Source: Planoprotostelium fungivorum | Lineage: Eukaryota; Evosea; Variosea; Cavosteliida; Cavosteliaceae | Reading direction: 5' to 3' | Length of the DNA stretch: 64,000 bases | Assembly: GCA_003024175.1 (NCBI GenBank) | Contig: MDYQ01000207.1 | Span: forward strand, 298,930 to 362,929 | Shown here: positions 1 through 11,969 of the stretch, piece by piece | Layout: every line of letters starts with the position of its first letter | How positions within the stretch are numbered: position 1 is the stretch's first letter | Made by a program: the position numbers and the translations under genes | The notes under the pieces: generated by a model | What the model was told of the DNA's origin: nothing | Database searches by the model: none | The model's input: the letters and a program-made list of their open reading frames with translations, nothing else

Positions 1-245
1 TCAGGTACGGAGAGACCCTGTGAGATGGTCACTTTATGATGGACGAACATCATGATACACACCGCTCTTTCCAGTTGAGGGACATGTAAGTCGGGGGAAT
101 GCACCATCTCAGCTGTTGTGATCAGATGCATTCCCCTCTGAACGAGTGCTTCATTCAGAGATTCTCTGTGTAACACTGCCTGTTTCGATGTGATGGCGGG
201 AGCACTGCGATGTCGCTCAGGTTTGAAGATCCACGCGGACCACAT
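1..245 (-). CDS. Unrecognised protein, 3' part cut off by window edge
   Basis: The minus strand is open from an ATG at 243-245 to the window edge: 81 codons with no stop and no obvious intron. The peptide begins MWSAWIFKPERHR and contains ALVQRGMHLITTAEMVH. I do not recognise a family, and there is no signal peptide or membrane segment in the visible part. The 175 bp to the start of the plus-strand gene at 421 would serve as a shared divergent promoter. The frame is supported only by its length and even composition, so the start could be wrong. Confidence 0.45.
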   Translation of the reverse strand, partial: MWSAWIFKPERHRSAPAITSKQAVLHRESLNEALVQRGMHLITTAEMVHSPDLHVPQLERAVCIMMFVHHKVTISQGLSVP

Positions 246-420
246 GGAACTGTTTATTGTGGAACAGCCTGAAACCAGGCTTCACTAGTCTCTGTAGAGG
301 TTTCGGGAGATGATGTGATGTCGCGAACGAGGCGGATTAGCGCATTCCTTCGCATTCGCGAGGTCTAGACGCTTAATTTTCCGGAAAAATCCGACACACC
401 AAACACATAATCACAACGCG

Positions 421-683
421 ATGTTGATGCTGTTCTTCGTCTTTCTTCTATTGGTATCGATTGTATTCGGTTACCAATATAGAGAGAAGATTTCAAGTTT
501 CATACGAGGGACGACGGCTGAAGATGCAATCCAGACGCGTGACTTAGAGACGGCCATTGGTGAGCGAGCATCAAAATGAACGATACAATTGACATGTTAG
601 AACGAGACGAAGGGCGGAGAATCTCTATTATCAATTATCAGAGCGAGCTCGATGCGAAAATCGCCACGATGTCTAGGAAGTGA
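421..683 (+). CDS. Small single-pass membrane or secreted protein, 73 aa
   Basis: Two exons, 421-559 and 601-683, are joined across a 41-nt GTGAGC...TTAG intron in phase 1, giving a 73-residue protein. It starts MLMLFFVFLLLVSIVFGYQY, a strongly hydrophobic N-terminal helix that is either a signal anchor or a signal peptide. The remaining 50 or so residues are charged, with a likely amphipathic helix near the C-terminus (INYQSELDAKIATM). The layout suggests a small organelle or ER membrane protein with a cytosolic or lumenal helical tail. No family recognised. Support comes from the canonical splice sites, exact phase match and stop at 681-683. Too short for a simple ORF list. Confidence 0.5.
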
Positions 684-1157
684 TGTCACCTCAATCCTCA
701 CCTGCCTGTATAACTCTCATCCTCCAAGTTACGATCTCCAGGGCATGGAGGAGGTGTCGAATCCCTGTCTGAGGACAAGCCGTCTAACAATAAAGGCAGG
801 CGGTTCTTCTGTGAAACGACTGTTGACTCGGGTGTGTCGCTCGATGAGGGATATCGTCTGTCATCGTTCAGCGCGCAATGAAGTCCGCTCACACTTATCT
901 TCTCTCCGCTTACACCTGATCTTACTCTAGAAACATCGGGCAGCATGCCGTGATAAGAAGTAGCATAGAGCAGCAAAACGGAGAAGGGTGGCTGTGTCTT
1001 TGTCCTGCATACGCGTGTTGTCGACAGGATTTGCGGTATGACAGTACAACCGAAATGTTTCCGCTCTTTTCTGTGAGGATCCGTGCTCGTTCAGCGTGAT
1101 GTCAAACGTCAGGTCCTTGTAAGGGAAGAGCAACATTTCCAAAGGCAGGCGCATCCG
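684..1157 (+). other. Intergenic region, presumed promoter of the receptor kinase
   Basis: No gene could be supported here. There are open frames of about 90 codons on both strands, but they overlap each other, lack recognisable motifs and have no convincing start or splice context. The stretch probably holds the 3' end of the small gene before it and the promoter and 5' UTR of the receptor kinase after it. Confidence 0.4.
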
Positions 1158-4100
1158 ATGATGTTCGATAGAAGGTGGACGATTCTGTGCCTCTTCTGCC
1201 TGTTCTTGTCGGGGGTTTCTGCACAAGTAGGTGCATGCCCCGGTGGAACGTGTGCAGATGCGTCCATGTGTTGCTCACAATATGGATAGTGAGGAGCAGA
1301 TTATATATTCTGATAGATTCTGAGGCATTTTAGTTGTGGAAATACCTCAGAGTATTGTGGAACGGGCTGCCAATCTGGACCATGTTCTAAACTGAATACG
1401 ACCGCCCTCTGTTCGCCCACCAATAATTACTGTACTCCTGCTTATGGAGGTTACTGTTGCTCTAGCGCGGGATAGTGAGCGATGATGAACTCCATTAATC
1501 GATCTCTAAATCCATCCAGCTGTGGTTCTACGGACGCCTACTGTGGTGCTGGCTGTCAGGCCGGATGTAGTGGAACGGCTGCGACCTCCACAATGAGCTC
1601 TACCACCACAAGGACCACCTCGGTAGCCCCCACGTCTACCAATTCGGTGACTCCAACGTCTACCAACTCTACAGGCCAAGATACCAGTGCTTCGAATGAT
1701 TGCAGAATCAATCTCAATTACTGCAGCGGTAGTATCTCGGGGCCATGCTGCTCGACGAGCGGATTGTGAGCCCTGCGACATCTGCACATCCATCTGAGAA
1801 CATGCAGTTGTGGAAGCACCGATGATTACTGCCTGGGAAAAAACTGCTTCAGCGGCTGCTCAGCTGGACCGACTCCTCCAATCTTTACCACCACACCGAG
1901 TCCAAACGTCAACAACAGGACTTATCTCACCTACATCCCCTCTTCTCTTGGCACGAGGTCGTCCCCTTGTCTAATCACACCCGAATGTGAGATCCATCAC
2001 CTCGCATTCGATCTCATTTGGACTTGACATGGTCTGAAACGAAGACAGGGGTGGATCCCGCCTTGTATACTCACATCGTGGTGCCAAGCGCGATAGTCAA
2101 CCCCTCCTCATTTGCAGTCTCACCCACCAACAATGACGATCAGTCGAGCAATGGAAGCCCCAGCCATTACGATTTGATCTACAACATGAAGCAGCACAAT
2201 CCGAATCTGAAGACACTCGTGAGTTTCATCACATCACTCGTCATCTGACGCCCTCCAGATTGGCATTGGCCCAGTAGATGGTTTTGTCGAGGTAGCTACC
2301 AGTGATGGTATCTTTACTACTATGGTTTCTAATCCCACGAACTTGAAGACGTTCGCATACAACGCCGTGCGTTTTGCCAGATCGTAAGAGGAGAAATTAT
2401 TTTAAATCGTTTTAATCTTTTCCAGGCACAAATTTGACGGTATAGACATCTGGTGGACGGTCCACTCGCCGTCGATCAACACGACGAATCCGGATTACAA
2501 GTTATACTCTGCATTGCGTAGCGCCATTAAGAATGAGAGCCTCTCTGCCGGGGTGAGATGAGATGATGTCCATCACCGCACGACTCATCATGGACAGATG
2601 AGCAGACTGCTTCTCACGACCACCCAACAATTTAGCACGGGTGAAGTCCAATCCTATTGGTCCGCTCCTTCTGCTCAGTATCGTGAGTTCAAAGATTAAA
2701 TTCGATTTCAAATTGATATGAAACGGTCAAAATTGGGACGCTCACGCTTTGCAGTGGATCTTTTCTCTCTCCACACGTACGAAATCAACGGAGGAGGCTA
2801 CAGCTCCATGTCTGATGGAAGCTCCAACTGGAACGGCACTTGGAGTAAAGGTCTCACCTCACTCGTGGGCATCCAGGCTTATGCGAAACAAGGCTTTCCC
2901 TCGAACAAGGTCCTCCATCGTGATCACGATCATCATCATCACGATCATCATCATCACGATCATCATATCATCATCACGATCATCTCATCTGACGATCATC
3001 TCAGATGACGTTGTCCATCTACACTTATGGTCTCAGCTTCACGATCATCACGAAAGGACTCGACCCGAGCCAATACTCCAGCTTGGGAAATCCAAACAAC
3101 GTCAGCGCCCACCAGTACGTCGGTGCCTGTCTACCGACTTCCACCGGAAAATTAACGCAGAGCGACATCATCACGTTCGCTACGTCGGGATCCACGAAGA
3201 CACTGTGGGACACGAAGACTTCCACCCCATTCGGTGAACGCTCCGTACGTACCGTACGTACTGACCCCCTCAGTCGTCTCGAACGATGGAGTCACCCTCG
3301 TCTCTTTCGAGAATCAGAGACTGGCTGACATCAAGATTGATTACGCCATCGTAAACGGTTACGCTGGTATCTCACTGTGGGTGCCAGACAGATTTTCCGC
3401 TCTGCAAGACCACGGCTCCAGCCGTGTCCTGGGAACAGAGACGAGGCTGAGCGTCTTAGCTCAGTACCCTCCCTCGGGCGGTGCGGTAGATTTCACCGAA
3501 ATTTCGATTGAAATTTCGCGTAGGTACCATCAAGATGCAGGCTTCTTCCGCTTCTTACGTGTCTGGTGTGACTTCCTTTACGTTCAATACGTCTTGGACT
3601 AGTTACGCCCTGCCGCTCACTTACGTCTTCTCTTACTCCCCCACCAACTCCGCTGATGACGTCATCACTTTCTCTTCCGGCTCCAGCTCCACGTCGGGTT
3701 GCATCGTCATGGTAACGTCGAATCCCTCGGTGGTCGTTACCGTTACGGCAACCGATGCCAATCAGAGGAGCGCGAGTCTATCTGTCCCCATCGGAATATC
3801 TCAGCCCACCGTCGCTCTCTCTACCTCCGACCTGGCGGCCAACCTTCAGGTGAGAAATTTCCGCGAAATTTCACGGAAATATCTGACGCTTCCAGTGTGG
3901 TACCGTCAGCACGAATCCCTCTTCGGCGAGTGGTTACATGCAGGGTCTCACGTTTCTCCTCGGTCAGAATTCCACGAACACAGTGGACCGCACGAAGATA
4001 ACCGATCAACTGGTCAGCGTGCTACAGAACACTTCTACTCAAGTCATCACGAGCGTCGACGCCACGAGCAGGGCACAAATCATTGGAACTCTGTGCACCG

Positions 4101-6490
4101 ACAGCAGCTGCCCCGCCCTCTCTTCTCTCCTCACTACCTTTGCCAACATGATGAACAGTAACCAGGGACAGGTGCGTAACGTAACGTAATCGAACGTGAC
4201 ACGGTCCAGAGTTACGACGCGAATTTCGCTCGAGCCGCCGTCAGTGCATTGTCCTCTATGATTACGGCTTCTACATCTTCTCGAAAGAGAGCCGCACAGA
4301 ACGTAAACGAGATCCGCAGCGTGAGCCACCGTTACATCACGTGACGTCATCCACTGACGACGTCGACAGATTGTCGACTTGATCATGAACAATCTACTGA
4401 ACAACTTGACCAGTTTCTCGCCCGTAACAGCATCTGGAAAGACCATCGGAATCAGTGTGATGACTACACTCAACGCACAGCAAGACGTAACGATGTCTTC
4501 CGGTCAAGCTTCTGCTGTCATCCCGGTGGCAGTGTTATCTGGAAGCGGTACGTACCTCACCCCACCCGTTACGCACCAGTTCTTACGTACGTAGGTCAAC
4601 GCAGTATCCGTTACGTCTATTACTCGGACGGTTCTTCCTCGAATTCTTCCGCTTCGATCACTTCGCTGAGCGTCAGCCCTGGTACGTACAGCGATCTACA
4701 ATCAGCCATTCAGATCAATTTCCCCACGCCCAGTGCTTCCGGTCCGTTCTTTTGTGCCTCGAGACAGACCTACACCGACTCGTTCGCCTCGGATTCTGGC
4801 TGTACGATCGTAACCAGTAGCAACGGAGTCTCTTGCCGCTGCAATCACATGACAGAGTACACGGTCTACCAGGCCGGGCCCAATTCCGGGAACACGAATT
4901 CTCCGGGAAATTTCCCCCTCTGGGCCATCGCAGTCATCGTCGTGGCCGCCGTTCTCATCATCGCGATCATCATCATCGTGATCGTCATGAAGATGAGAGG
5001 AGGAAAGAAGAAGGTTCCTCAGAACAACGTGGGCATGGTGGTCGCTCCCATCAACCCCAACAGCATGTCACCTCTTCAAGCCATCTCGAACATCTCTTCC
5101 AAGCACAAATTGCAGATGAACGAGTTCAGTGACCTCAGGCAAATCGGACAAGGTGCATTCGGAGTCGTATTCAGGTGAAATTTCGATTTCTCACATCTGA
5201 TCATCTCGTGCTGGAGGGGACGTGTATTGGCGCGTTGTAGATGGAGGGACTGATGAGGAGACAGTGCAAAGTGGAGAGAATTGCACGTTGCGATGAAGCA
5301 GTTGAAGAACATTCACGCTTCAGAGAAGGAGCTGAAAGAATTTGTCGCCGAAGTCGAAATCTTGCAGGTGAAGTGGAGGATGAAGAGAGAAACTGATGAA
5401 ATTTCAGCAATTGAGACCACATCCCAATGTCATCTTGTTCATCGGGATGTGCCTGCCTCCCGATCCCATCTCTATCGTCACGTGAGTCCCAAATTTCCAG
5501 TCCCAAATTTCAACTCTTAACCCCCGCAGTGAGTACTGCGAGTGTGGTTCCATGTACAGTTATCTGAGAACGTACAACTGTGATTTAGACCTCAAATATT
5601 CCTTTGTCACCGGTATTGCCAGGGGAATGCTCCATCTACACAAGGAGAACGTGAGATGCTCCATCGATTCGTGGAGCTGACAGATCTGTAGATCATTCAC
5701 AGAGATCTTGCCGTACGTAACATCCTCCTGACTGGCTCTCTGGTGCGTCGCTCTTGTACAACACGAATTGACTCGTTGTAGATTCCAAAAGTCTCCGATT
5801 TCGGATTGTCCAGGACGAACACAGAGCAGGACGGTGCCGCACAGACCCAGACGGACGTTGGACCCAGTGAGAATTTGATCATTTATTCGAATTGATTTGA
5901 ATTTATTCTCCGTGTCCTCACCTTCTCACAGTCAAGTGGATGAGTCCTGAGGCCATTCTCAACCGAGAATATTCCAGGAAATCTGATGTCTGGTCTTTCG
6001 GGTAAATCTCGTCGAAATTACACCTCGGCTGATGCGTCTACAGAGTTGTAGTCTGGGAGATTCTGACCGTATCTGAGCCGTTCCCTGGCATCAATCCAGT
6101 GGAAGCCGCCATCATGATCATCCAACAGGGTGTACGACCCGAAATGCCCCAGGACACTCCAGAGGACCTCTACTCCATCATGAACAGTGAGTTCCATCAC
6201 ATCATCGCATCATCGCATCATCTCGATCATGATGAACGTCGACTCATCGTGTGACAGACTGCTGGGCCTTCGATCCCGCCTACCGCCCGGATTTCTCTCA
6301 GATCATACAGACTCTGGTGCCTGAGAACAAGCCCAACAGCTCCACTGCCAACTCTCCCACTCACTCTCCTATGCACTCTCCTCCTGGTACAGGACAAGAC
6401 CGATACGCCAACGGTGGCAACCACAGCAACCAGAGTGCAAAGAAGTACACCGTGGAAACTCACTACAGCTCCATCAGGGGTCAGGAATAG
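1158..6490 (+). CDS. Receptor tyrosine kinase with chitin-binding, inactive GH18 and GPS ectodomain
   Basis: About 24 exons give a protein of roughly 1,380 residues. Order: signal peptide (1-22); two hevein-type CBM18 modules (about 26-115, eight-cysteine spacing with CCSQYGYCG and [10 protein letters not shown]); Ser/Thr-rich linker; a third CBM18 (about 165-205, [15 protein letters not shown]); GH18 fold (about 215-565); REJ/GAIN-like region; GPS motif [12 protein letters not shown]; one transmembrane helix (about 1002-1026, DNA 4917-4990); tyrosine kinase (about 1060-1330). The kinase is intact: GQGAFGVVF loop, VAMKQL lysine, [18 protein letters not shown]. The GH18 catalytic motif is not: [10 protein letters not shown] where DxxDxDWE is expected, so both the last Asp and the Glu are lost. 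It probably binds chitin or chito-oligomers at the surface and signals through tyrosine phosphorylation. All exons keep frame from signal peptide to stop, which argues against two separate genes. Start is the first ATG before the signal peptide (a second follows at 1161). Confidence 0.8.
2910..3004 (+). repeat. GATCAT-rich simple repeat inside a receptor kinase intron
   Basis: A 95-nt intron (GTCCTCC...CATCTCAG) is mostly repeated GATCAT/CATCATCAC units. It must be spliced at GTCC for the GH18 frame to continue (GFPSNK joined to MTLSIYTYG). Read through, it would give a meaningless His/Asp run. Confidence 0.6.
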
Positions 6491-6732
6491 AGGAAGATGA
6501 GCCTTGTAACAAATAGAATAAAAAGATAGGAAGTCGTCACAGTTGTGGGATGAAAAACATCGATTGAAGAGGTTGGATTCGGACTTCTTCTTCTCTTGTT
6601 TGTGCGTTGTGATGAACAGGAGGACATAATTAAAATTAAAACCATACTAGGATGGATTTATTTCTGGGACATTGAATTGCAAATCAAAAAGCATGACCAC
6701 CGTTCAAAACACATCCTAAAGAGGCTCTTCCG

Positions 6733-8921
6733 ATGATCGATACATTTGGACAACAAGATGCGAATCTCATCCTCTTATTCTCCTACCTCGATGTACAGTC
6801 ATTATGTCGAATATCACGAACGTGCAGAAGATGGCACCACCTCATTACGAGTTCTGATTTTCTGTGGGAGGCACGAGCTCGCAGTCTGAACATGGAAGAT
6901 TACAAATATGAAGATCAGACTTGGCTAGAATGCATCCGTGACCTCTATAGCTCTCAACTGCTGGATAGTAGAGAGCCAGAGTGTTCACCTCTGGTATGTA
7001 TCGATCCGTTATCTGCAACATGATTGAGATAACGCAGCGCACCTGCGTCTCTTGTGTCCGTCAAGTACACGGTCTAAAGAAGAGACCCACGAATACGATT
7101 CAGCTGAGAGATGACGAAACATCCAGAACATCTTTTGGTACCAACTACGAAGATGCAATCGTCACGGGTGATGATCTTCATTCCCTCAGCTGCTCAATTT
7201 CTTTGTTGACTCTTTACAGAGTCATCTATAGAACCTGAAAATAATAATCAGCCTCTCGATCAGCAGCCAGAGAAGAAGTTTTGTACCGTCGATTACATTG
7301 TGTGCCATCATCGTGCAAAGATGTTCTGCACATCTTGTGGACATCCAGAAAGGTGAGGCGATGTCATCTTTGGTCCATACTCAAGAGATGTACGTGATGC
7401 ACATGAATCCGCTCACCATCATGTAGAGATCATTGCACACATCTTTTGTATAGAGAAGCACAATTCAACCATTACACACAAGCTCTCCATCACCGTAATT
7501 TCGAGGAGATGATCCGAAGGACATCAGCCATCGCTCGAGTGTCTAAAGGTGATCTCATCATCATCATCGTCAACTCATCATCATGTCACCGTGATGCCAA
7601 AATTGACAAAAAACAAAGGTGCATTGCGTCTACAAGAGAAGAATCTCCTATCCTCTTCCTTTTACCTCTACGTGAACAGCCTCCGTTCAGATTGGATCAC
7701 AGCGAGGGAGAAGAAGAAACAAGGAAGTGAGAGGAGAGATCAATTGTCCAGAGACATCGTTCGGGTCAGCGTCACACTCTTGAAGTTATTGGACGAGAAG
7801 GTATTTCCGTACGCGTATCTAGATACTATATTATGTTGGATTCGATTGTGAGTGTATCATTTCATCATCGCGTTTGATATCATCGTTGCATCACCATCGC
7901 CTCTCATCACATGCAACATGACGATCATGGACGTGATCATCGTGGATCTGATGTGGAGTTAGGAAGATGAGATTTCAAGAATTCATCATGCTCGTCACAC
8001 AACCGAATTATGTGGAAGATCCATCCATCCATTCGGACATTTATTCAGACATACGAAAGGTGACCCTCGTAGAATTACAACACTTGAGAATTGTATTAGA
8101 AGAGGTGAGACACGTTCATCATCATCACACTTCTCATCATCACATTTGTCATCATCCCACGATCACATCGTGATCATGATCGACATGCTAGCTGATGACA
8201 CATCGAGGTGAACACACACCACGAGATATTAGACATCGTAGATCAGACCCAATGGATTCACCCCGCAGTGACGAACGGCCACGTCATCCTACCCAACGAT
8301 CCCATTCTTCTCCGGGCCGCCGTTGCGTACGGTACTTACTGTGACGAAGTATAACGTCATCACACGTCATCGACTCATCTGGTCAGGTCATTCACAATCC
8401 AATGAGATCGTGGAGGATCATGACTACAGCCCTATCAGAAGCAGAAGAGACAGAAGACATGGATGGTTCCTGTCGATTGTCCTTACTGAGAGACAAGATA
8501 CAAGCGGTATGGTTTCATTTGAGTGAAAACTGATGGAATCAGGTAGAGAAGAGAGGGGTTTTGAATGCGATGAGACCCAGCAGTGTAGTCAAGCAGGGAT
8601 ACCTGAGAAGCAAGACGGAAGAGGAGGAAGAACTGTCTCTACCCCTTTGGATCGTGTTCGGTTACTGGGACCACCACACGTGCCTCTATGTCTATCACGA
8701 CGCACAGGTGACGTCTCTCCATTATCAGATCTCATCTCATGATGACGCAGTCGGAGAGAGCGAACCATGTGAAGGTGATGATGGAGGGAAGACAGAGAAA
8801 CATCCGGTGCGAAGGTGTTCGGTTCAAGATAGAAGGAGAGGAGAGGTGGTGGTACTGTGCAAATGCAAAGGAGGCTGAAGAGTGGCATCGAATGATACGA
8901 AATACGCCCAGCAGGAGATAA
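6733..8921 (+). CDS. F-box and PH domain protein
   Basis: A multi-exon gene of about 560 codons. The N-terminus is an F-box (about residues 8-50: LILLFSYLDVQSLCRISRTCRRWHHL), which in this family docks on Skp1 in SCF ubiquitin ligases. The C-terminal 100 or so residues form a pleckstrin homology domain: VKQGYLRSK opening, then ERWWYCANAKEAEEWHRMI, with the conserved Trp of the final helix. Between them is a helical region with no family I can name, plus a small Cys/His cluster (CHHRAKMFCTSCGH) that may bind zinc. The pairing suggests a substrate receptor recruited to a phosphoinositide-bearing membrane; that is inference. Its stop lies 50 bp from the stop of the convergent neighbour. Confidence 0.65.
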
Positions 8922-8970
8922 ATGAAGAGTCTATCTTTCTTTATGTACACATGTAAATCGACTATTTGTC

Positions 8971-11801
8971 TTATTCCCTGGCGTTGAGTTTCTTCTTCTT
9001 CTCTTCTAACGCTGCAGCCTGCTGAATCGTGTTCTGTTCTTCTTTGAGATAATTCGTGTGGTCCTTATTGAAATCGTTAAACTCTTGTACCACCGAAGAA
9101 GAGATCTGATCTCTCTTTTTCTCCCAATTCTATCTCGTCGTTATTATCTCACAACGCATTCCTCTCACACCTTTCTCATGCCCGAGATAGCCGTCTTGCG
9201 GCTGATTTCGTTCTCGTTTTCGATCATAGCGTCAGGAGAGCTAGAAGGTGGTGTTCCACCTGACTTCTGATTGTATTGGTAGACGAGCAGATACTCCTAT
9301 TCGTTTTCAATCGGCTGCATCAGTTCATTCGTGTGACTCACGGGCAAGATGTGGGCGGGCTTCAGCATGAGGTATTCTCTCTGTCGCTTGATGTAGATGC
9401 AATCGTAATCTCGTAAGTCTTGTGGCTTTAAGTCTTCTGGTCGGCTGATCGTCTTCATCTATTGGGTGTGAATGGATGCTGATGAAGTTGGTGATCACAT
9501 TTCGGATCAACACGCGGCACCAAAAGAGGAAGTGGAAACTGTAAGGCTTATCTTTCAGATTATTCTTATCGGTCTCCAGCGTGCTGTGAACGGAGAACGC
9601 CTGAGGCAATCGTGGTGACGATTTCTCCTTCAGTAGTTGCCTCGTCTTAAATTCGTCTGAATTGCTGATACTCAATCAGAATGATACAGATAAGAGGTCT
9701 CACCGACTGATGGACCAGAATGTGTCGAACAGACGCTCTAAGATGTTATCCGGCAGACTCGGATGAAAACCGAACGTACTGATCCATTGGATGTTTGCCC
9801 TCTGTGTGTTACAGAAGAGATATTTCGTCTCTACTTTCGGTTCTTTCTTTAATTCTCCCTCGAATAGTTGGTCTAAGATGTCGTTATCTACCTGCATATC
9901 TGGTCAACTCGTTTGAAATTACGAATCATCTTTCACCTTGAATGCTTCCAATAATTTGATGGAGCCATACGGTGTGTCCGTAAAATAATCCGATTTCATT
10001 GATTTCCACAGAGCCATCTTGCACTGGGTTTGTGATCAGAATCAACTTCTTACTGACATCTCACGTTATTCCAATGCATAGTTTTCGGTTCGAGCCTTCT
10101 CAACATGACTCTGCCTGTGGTCTCCCACTCCAAAAGTGCCGCAAACTTGTTCAATTTGAAGATAAATTTGGATAACGCGATCTGCTTGCTGTACTTGAGG
10201 TCCAATAGCCTGAGGTAATGCATGTGGACTTCTCTCTCTTCTTCTAACGTTTGGAGGTGGTGCAACACCAGGGCGCTGATCTCTTCTTCCATGTCTAAAT
10301 TCCGAGACCAGAACCATTCTTCGTAGCTGTTCATCAAATAATCCAATCTCTGTAACTCTTGTCCCAGGAGAACATTCTACACATCATCAGCCGATCGCGA
10401 TCGCGATGATGTTCACTCACCTTCATCTCACTTTTCTTCGACTTCAAAGCTTCGATCTTGAGATCTCTCAACTTTCTCGTCAGCTTGTTCGCCCTGTTCA
10501 CGTCTCTCATCTGTCATCACGTTGACCTTCGATCGTCCATCATTCATCACCTCCTGCTGATTCTCCGCCACGATGCGGGCGCGCGTCATGTGGCTGGTGA
10601 GAAACTGAAAGAGAGGACCAGAAGATGTGACGTTACGGTCTAATATCTGTGTCCAATCGACGGCCTTGCGAAAATAGAGCTCGGCATCCATGATGGATTC
10701 AAATTCGGGAGAGTGGTTGGCTCTCTCTGAAGATGCAATCAACGTGATTGAAATGATGACACACAACGAAGAAGGTGAGACTCACCTTTCATTTTGAATA
10801 ACAACGGAACGATGCTCTTATTCGAAGCGAATTTGGAACTCTCAACGGGGGTGGAGCGTAAGTTGGTCAACTTACGTCTGTGAATGGCCTCAGATAATTC
10901 ATCCATCCGGTGGTGCAGTCGTGGCGATTTATAATCCCAACTGTCGTCGGCTGAGTCTTCTTCTTCTTCCTGTGAAGAATACTGGAGCTCTTAGACATCG
11001 TCAGCTTTCCTTGACCCGCGAACACCTCGAATTCACCTTTCTTGGCTGATGTACCCACTTGAATGTCCACGAGTGTGTTGTTCTTGTGTAACGCTGCCGT
11101 GAGGGCTCTGATACCTTGCTCGTTGATGTCACAACCTTCGAGATAGAGTCCTCTCAGTGACTTGTTCGCTTCGAAGCATCTTTGATGATCAGACGGGTGA
11201 TGTAGGACGCACACACCTGCTGAGGTGCTCGGCTCCTATGTTTCCTAGCCTGGGGTTGAATGAAAGATCTAGAAAGCGAAGTGACGTGTTGTTCCTCAAC
11301 GAATGCGACAGATGCTCTAAGATGATGATGTTAGGGTGGGGAAATAATTGTCTTCTCACCTGCACCCTCGGCCGTGATGTCGTTCCTGGCTAATGAGAGA
11401 TACTCCATCCTCTGGCTATTCTCCAAGATCTTCGCTGCCGTCTTCGCACTCTGTCTTCGTCAACCTCGACGATGCAGATATACCATCGCGAGCCGATTCA
11501 CCTCATCTCCCAATTGAACATTGTAAAGGTCCAGCCTCCAAAGCTTCGGAAGTTGTCTCAGCGGCTCCAACAGGAGGGCCGTCACATTATCACCCATGAT
11601 CACTTCTCTGACGCTGAGCTCTTCGATCTTTGAATTAATTCCAGCCGCCGCAGATACCGCTGCTCCGTCTTCTTCATCTAAGATTGACTCGATGCCATCA
11701 CCGAATAGAAAGACGTAGGGAGCATCACGAGACAGCTTCTCGAGGAATTTCTCTTTCGTCCATGGTTGTCTTTTAGAAGGTAGTTCATGTGTTGAGCCCA
11801 T
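8971..11801 (-). CDS. Leucine-rich-repeat and coiled-coil protein
   Basis: Several minus-strand exons join in frame. The N-terminal half carries RNase-inhibitor-type leucine-rich repeats: LPKLWRLDLYNVQLGDE, MEYLSLARNDITAEGA, LRFLDLSFNPRLGNIGAEHL and LRGLYLEGCDINEQGIRAL. The C-terminal half is charged and helical (EREVHMHYLRLLDLKYSKQ; last exon ending AAALEEKKKKLNARE before TAA at 8971-8973). The repeats are usually a protein-binding scaffold; partner and pathway are unknown. The start is uncertain. I used the in-frame ATG at 11799-11801 (MGSTHELPSK), but an open minus-strand frame at 11802-11938 could be an upstream exon. It diverges from the WW/SH3 gene and shares a short promoter with it. 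Confidence 0.6.
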
Positions 11802-11969
11802 GTGGCAGCTGACGGGTCCGTGGAGAGAATATTTGTTGTAGTTGAGCCGCGCATTTCGATTGGTGATCTCAAACGAGAGAGGAGGTCAAAGAGGGCAGAG
11901 AATCTGTTGGCAATCGGCCCACACACATCCGGTCCCACAAGAGACTATTCTGTCATACATTGAGATGAT

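Noticed and set aside
2749-3237. 162-codon frame with long His/Ile run
   Set aside because: Reads an intron repeat; the GH18 frame requires this stretch to be spliced out.
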